Origin: Owenia fusiformis
Taxonomy: Eukaryota > Annelida > Polychaeta > Sabellida > Oweniidae
DNA length: 64,000 nt
Assembly (NCBI GenBank): GCA_903813345.2
Contig: CAIIXF020000006.1
Location: 14,948,348-15,012,347 of the forward strand
Direction: 5' to 3'
Of the stretch, positions 61,501-64,000 are shown one piece after another (position 1 is the first letter of the stretch; every line of letters starts with the position of its first letter). The translations under genes were made by a program, and so were the position numbers. The notes beneath the pieces were generated by a model that worked only from the letters and a program-made list of their open reading frames with translations, made no database searches and had not been told where the DNA came from.

Positions 61501-63600
61501 GTAGATGGTGACCATATTTTATAATTGAGCACAAAGTCAAGATAGGAAAATAAGAAAAATTAGTCAGAATGAAGTAAAGAGAGTATTATAACAGTGAATA
61601 TACATAAATCCATTGCTGTTACTATGGAAATAGTGATGTCATGGTCAAAGGACAATAGACTTATGAATTCATGGATTTATGAATGCTAACAGAAATGCAC
61701 CCCAGATAAATAACAAATTGTATAGAAATGGAGAGTACATACATTAATTCATATTTTACAAAAAGTATTGAAACAATGACCATCGCTGTCATTTTCTCAC
61801 ACATGGAGCCCTGCATATGGAAGATAGAAATACACTTCAAATCGGGGATTTAGTAAATGTGGGTTCACAGCAATCTGAGTGAATAAAACACAAGGGAAAC
61901 TGTAGAGTGAATACAACTTCCAACAGCTATGTGCAGTTAAAATGTATGCAATATAAACTAGAATTCCTTCATAATATTCACCTTATGAACAAATGTTTCA
62001 AAACAAGGTAGACAACATACTGTAAGCTCCAACTCACATTTGCATATAAGGAGATATTAATTAGAAGGAATGTCGTATGTCACATTGCAAACATTAGAAC
62101 TGTCCAAACCTATTGATCCATCTTCCTCTTAGTCTTATTATAATGTCAGCTCTTCTTTTATAGAATATAATAATAATATGACATACCTGTCTGCGTCTCT
62201 CAGCCTCAGCTTCTTCGGCTTCCTGTTGTTTACGAGCCTCTTCCTCAGCTTCTTCCTGTTCCTTGCGACGCTGTTCCTGGAAATTAACAATAGATGGAGT
62301 TACAAACAATTCAAGATGGCTGACCTAGTTTCATGTGCTCCACCAAAATGCAGTAGTTGCTATCTTGTCTTCCAATCTTCACGTTTACTAGAAGTCGAAG
62401 CAAATCCTTAACTGACAGTACTGAAAAAGGAATGATCATTCCAAATCAGACTTCATATATGTACAATTTTGTATAATAAGTGATCTTAAAAATATTAACA
62501 AAAAAATTAAATGGTGACGAGTTGACTGAAGGTTGGTTATGAAGGTTCTATGTACAGTCTAATAATATTCTGATATCTACATTTTATCATTCTATAAATC
62601 AAATTTTACATGTATTTATATAAGGTTTTTACATTCAGTGCAAATGTTGCATCGTGCACATCTTAAATCAAATGTGTCTTAACAATATGTGCTTTTTAAT
62701 TATAAGAGTAATATGGGTACAATGAATGTCTATGACAATTTCTCTAATGATAATCTATATCTTATAGTATAACAAAGAGTGTGATTTATACTCGTATAGT
62801 AAAATGAATTTATGATATACAACAAAATGAGAAATGATTTCTTATCTAAGAAAAAAATATCACACAGCACACCTTAGTAAATAAATATGGGTAGTTATGG
62901 GATGGCGGTGGGATGCACCTTAAGATGGCAAATGATTCACAGTAAAAACCAAAGTAGCTGGTATACATGCAACTGAAAGCCAATTAAAGCATTCAATTAT
63001 CCCGTTCATTTTAGGAAATACCTCAATGTTAATCTAGGAACACTTGTTATAGAGACCATATATGTAGTCTATAGTGTTATTACCATGTAATGTTGAATGA
63101 ACAGTCTAATTGAATCAGAACCATTAATCACTATGATTTCTGTTTGTATAACAATATTTTAGATATCTAGGTTTGTTTGTCTTAGATATCTTACAGTCTA
63201 TTGCGAAGCAGGGTGATACTATATTTAAAATTGCTACCACCCATCAAAAGGACTGAAAAAAATTCAAAGAATTCTGAGCTATGTCTAATGTGACTTTTTC
63301 ATGATTAACTTATACGACAAATATACTGGTAGATTCAATATACATGTATATAAGAAGTGTAAAAATTCAATGCAGAATGAAAAACCACCTAAGGTTACAG
63401 AATGGTTGGTCTATAAAGTGGTAGCAGTTTTAAGTATAAAGCGCAGAAAAATCACAATTAATCAATATTTGGCACAATTTTGAACGCATCATTTAGTGCT
63501 GATCTGTAACACTTGGTGGAGCTACCTCCGCTCTTTGACGTTCAGCCTCTCTTTGACGTTCTGCTTCAGCTTCAGCCTCAGCTTCCCGTTGTCTCTCTTC
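52518..63600 (-). CDS. TnI: Long troponin I gene with charged N-terminal extension (5' end outside window)
   Basis: Inhibitory subunit of troponin. Exons seen: 63600-63526, 62276-62187, 60557-60477, 59482-59417, 55824-55720, then one of 54981-54861 or 54285-54165, then 53440-53296, 53169-53128, 52977-52875, 52598-52518 (TGA). The joined part is 909 nt (302 aa plus stop) in one frame. It starts with about 104 residues of E/R/K/Q/A helix, then AKRAADEEAKKKKR, GLGGLSPEKKK, a TnT/TnC-binding helix, the IT-arm (LEEEKYDWEVKIRKQDFEINELTIKVND), the inhibitory KGKFVKPVLKKVSKTESK, the switch/mobile part (LAKFEKKMNVKKSGFRDALK) and an acidic end (DDDAIEAES). Mollusc-type troponin I is known to have a long N-terminal extension and a length near 300 aa, which fits. 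The start codon is not in the window. Regulation by mutually exclusive exons is inferred from the equal-length homologous pair. Confidence 0.94.
52875..52977 (-). CDS. TnI: Long TnI switch/mobile-domain exon (103 nt)
   Basis: attgcag/ATTAG...GACAAG/gtattt, phase 2 to 0. Encodes KLAKFEKKMNVKKSGFRDAL and KSTGQSKYAVEEEDK, covering the TnC switch helix and the actin-binding mobile part. Confidence 0.94.
53128..53169 (-). CDS. TnI: Long TnI inhibitory-region exon (42 nt)
   Basis: tttttag/CGTGA...AGCAA/gtaagt, phase 2-2. Encodes FVKPVLKKVSKTES, the protostome-type inhibitory peptide. Confidence 0.95.
53296..53440 (-). CDS. TnI: Long TnI IT-arm exon (145 nt)
   Basis: gttgcag/CCCAA...AAATT/gtaagt, phase 1 to 2. 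Encodes QLEAKVKELHAKLVGLEEEK, YDWEVKIRKQDFEINELTIK and VNDIKGK, the coiled coil that pairs with TnT. Confidence 0.96.
54165..54285 (-). CDS. TnI: Long TnI alternative helix exon B (121 nt)
   Basis: gtatag/CAACTC...CTCAGT/gtaagt, phase 0 to 1. Encodes QLIMQKASEALRQEATLKAK to LMGDLNLDGFTQ. It is closer to the short TnI exon (about 21 of 40) than to exon A. Including both A and B would also shift the frame (242 nt is not a multiple of 3), so use must be exclusive. Confidence 0.9.
54861..54981 (-). CDS. TnI: Long TnI alternative helix exon A (121 nt)
   Basis: attgcag/AAACT...CCCAGG/gtaaga, phase 0 to 1. Encodes 40 residues, KLIMERALDDLKQEEVERAN to RMGRLDLEGNTQ. Same length and phases as exon B at 54285-54165; about 17 of 40 residues match by eye. 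Confidence 0.9.
55720..55824 (-). CDS. TnI: Long TnI exon with GLSPEKKK motif (105 nt)
   Basis: ttttacag/GCCAAA...CTCAAA/gtgagt, phase 0-0. Encodes AKRAADEEAKKKKRAPGTKR and KGLGGLSPEKKKLLK. The end aligns with codons 5-20 of short TnI exon 2. Confidence 0.94.
57165..57225. repeat. Hairpin repeat
   Basis: ATTGTCCCC...CTCCGTA...TACGGAG...GGGGACAAT inverted repeat in a TnI intron. Similar phrases (TTCTGTGTTGCTA) also occur near 57000, suggesting a larger degraded element from about 57.0 kb. Confidence 0.5.
57378..57389 (-). CDS. TnI: Candidate 12-nt TnI microexon
   Basis: tttctgtttcaatacttag/GGTGGAAACCAG/gtatgt in the 3.6-kb intron before the AKRAADE exon. It keeps phase 0-0 and would add Gly-Gly-Asn-Gln. 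Splice signals only. Confidence 0.28.
57460..57560. repeat. Degenerate ATATTGCC tandem repeat
   Basis: At least six diverged copies of (G/A)(A/T)GATATTGCCT with spacing near 14-28 bp. Confidence 0.5.
58461..58600. repeat. Two direct copies about 100 bp apart
   Basis: TCTTCTGCTACAA(C/A)TAATGC followed by ATTATGGG occurs at about 58461 and 58560. Confidence 0.55.
59417..59482 (-). CDS. TnI: Long TnI N-extension exon d (66 nt)
   Basis: attgtag/GAAGAAG...GATGAG/gtgagt, phase 0-0. Encodes EEEEQRRREEEEERERQKKK then DE. Confidence 0.88.
60477..60557 (-). CDS. TnI: Long TnI N-extension exon c (81 nt)
   Basis: atggcag/GAGGA...AAGAGA/gtaagt, phase 0-0. Encodes EDAEAAEEEERAHKREEERA and KREAAKR. Confidence 0.88.
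60600..62186 (-). other. TnI intron, nothing seen
   Basis: Intron between N-extension exons b and c. AT-rich, with a G-run near 60.62 kb. No further exon found. Confidence 0.45.
62187..62276 (-). CDS. TnI: Long TnI N-extension exon b (90 nt)
   Basis: tttccag/GAACAG...AGACAG/gtatgt, phase 0-0. Encodes EQRRKEQEEAEEEARKQQEA and EEAEAERRRQ. Confidence 0.88.
63526..63600 (-). CDS. TnI: Long TnI N-extension exon a (75 nt)
   Basis: taaacag/GAAGAG...GCGGAG/gtagct, phase 0-0. Encodes EERQREAEAEAEAERQREAE plus RQRAE. The donor gtagct is weak; the frame stays open 12 codons past it, then stops. Confidence 0.75.
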
Positions 63601-63619
63601 CTGTTTAAACATTACAGTA

Positions 63620-64000
63620 CATGACAACATAAACAGGCATTCAACATACAGTAGGTATACAGGTACATTGATAATATTGAAACACACTGACAGGGGATTG
63701 GACAAAATTTAGATCCCATATACTGCTTGGAAACAACAAATCAGACACAATGTTGCTTGTGAGCAATAGATACCCTATTAAGGTAGATCTAAAATAAGTA
63801 ATATGGGTTTTACAGGCCCAAAGTTGTCCGCCTTTGCCTTCCTTAAATTAGAATGTACATAATGACTACACACTTTGTAACTTACGAAGGAAGGAGTCAA
63901 CAATGGACACTGCTTTACAAACATTTGTAGAACCATTATGCATCCATCAACTAAAATTTTCCAGACATTGTTCACAAATATCTTCAATAGTGTTATCACT
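63620..64000 (-). other. TnI intron or unresolved 5' region
   Basis: A possible 24-nt phase-0 exon (gcag/TGTCC...CCTTC/gtaagt, near 63885-63908) would read CPLLTPSF, but it is unlike the rest of the extension. No start codon of the gene is visible. Confidence 0.25.

Noticed and set aside
39371-63600. One TnI gene with alternative 3' halves instead of two genes
   Set aside because: The distal unit has its own ATG exon and a nearby MEF2 site, and repeats the GLSPEKKK segment; two genes are the simpler reading, though RNA is needed to exclude chimeric splicing.

Overview
The window is AT-rich animal genomic DNA. Its genes are split into short exons with GT-AG introns, and it carries many small foldback and terminal-inverted-repeat (TIR) elements and minisatellites. 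Every gene I can support lies on the minus strand and belongs to the striated-muscle troponin complex. Exon chains were built by hand: in each, every junction keeps frame, each exon length agrees with its phase, and the joined product matches a troponin. The troponin I inhibitory region is of the protostome (KPVLKKVSKTE) type rather than the vertebrate type, the long troponin I has a charged N-terminal extension, and troponin T ends in a Glu-rich tail. This suggests a lophotrochozoan invertebrate (mollusc, annelid, brachiopod, nemertean or similar). That is inference, and I cannot name the species.

Layout in the direction of transcription (high to low coordinates). (1) About 63.6-52.5 kb: a long troponin I gene whose 5' end lies beyond the window. 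Four phase-0 exons encode an E/R/K-rich helical extension. They are followed by the GLSPEKKK segment, two homologous 121-nt exons that look mutually exclusive, the IT-arm exon, the inhibitory-region exon, and two exons for the switch/mobile C-terminus. (2) 44.2-39.4 kb: a second, short troponin I gene of 135 codons. It starts at its own ATG, has no N-terminal extension, and stops just after the inhibitory region. (3) 28.6-6.9 kb, possibly from 32.7 kb with an untranslated exon: a troponin T gene with 14 core coding exons. It has an acidic, fully cassette-like N-terminus, a Ser-Pro-rich exon, the conserved coiled-coil exon, several candidate microexons, and two homologous alternative C-terminal exons, one short and one with a poly-Glu tail.

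The rest is intergenic or intronic. 1-6.8 kb holds a GC-rich repeat, a small plus-strand reading frame of uncertain status and a 27-bp minisatellite. 29.9-38.3 kb is crowded with foldback elements, including an 851-bp palindrome with a 6-bp target duplication. The introns carry MITE-like insertions with clear target-site duplications at 8.3, 15.7 and 16.5 kb.

The products would act together on the thin filament. Troponin I inhibits actomyosin and troponin T anchors the complex to tropomyosin. The most notable points are the same-strand TnI-TnI-TnT cluster, which mirrors the TnI-TnT pairs of vertebrates, and the several independent ways in which the locus appears able to diversify isoforms.
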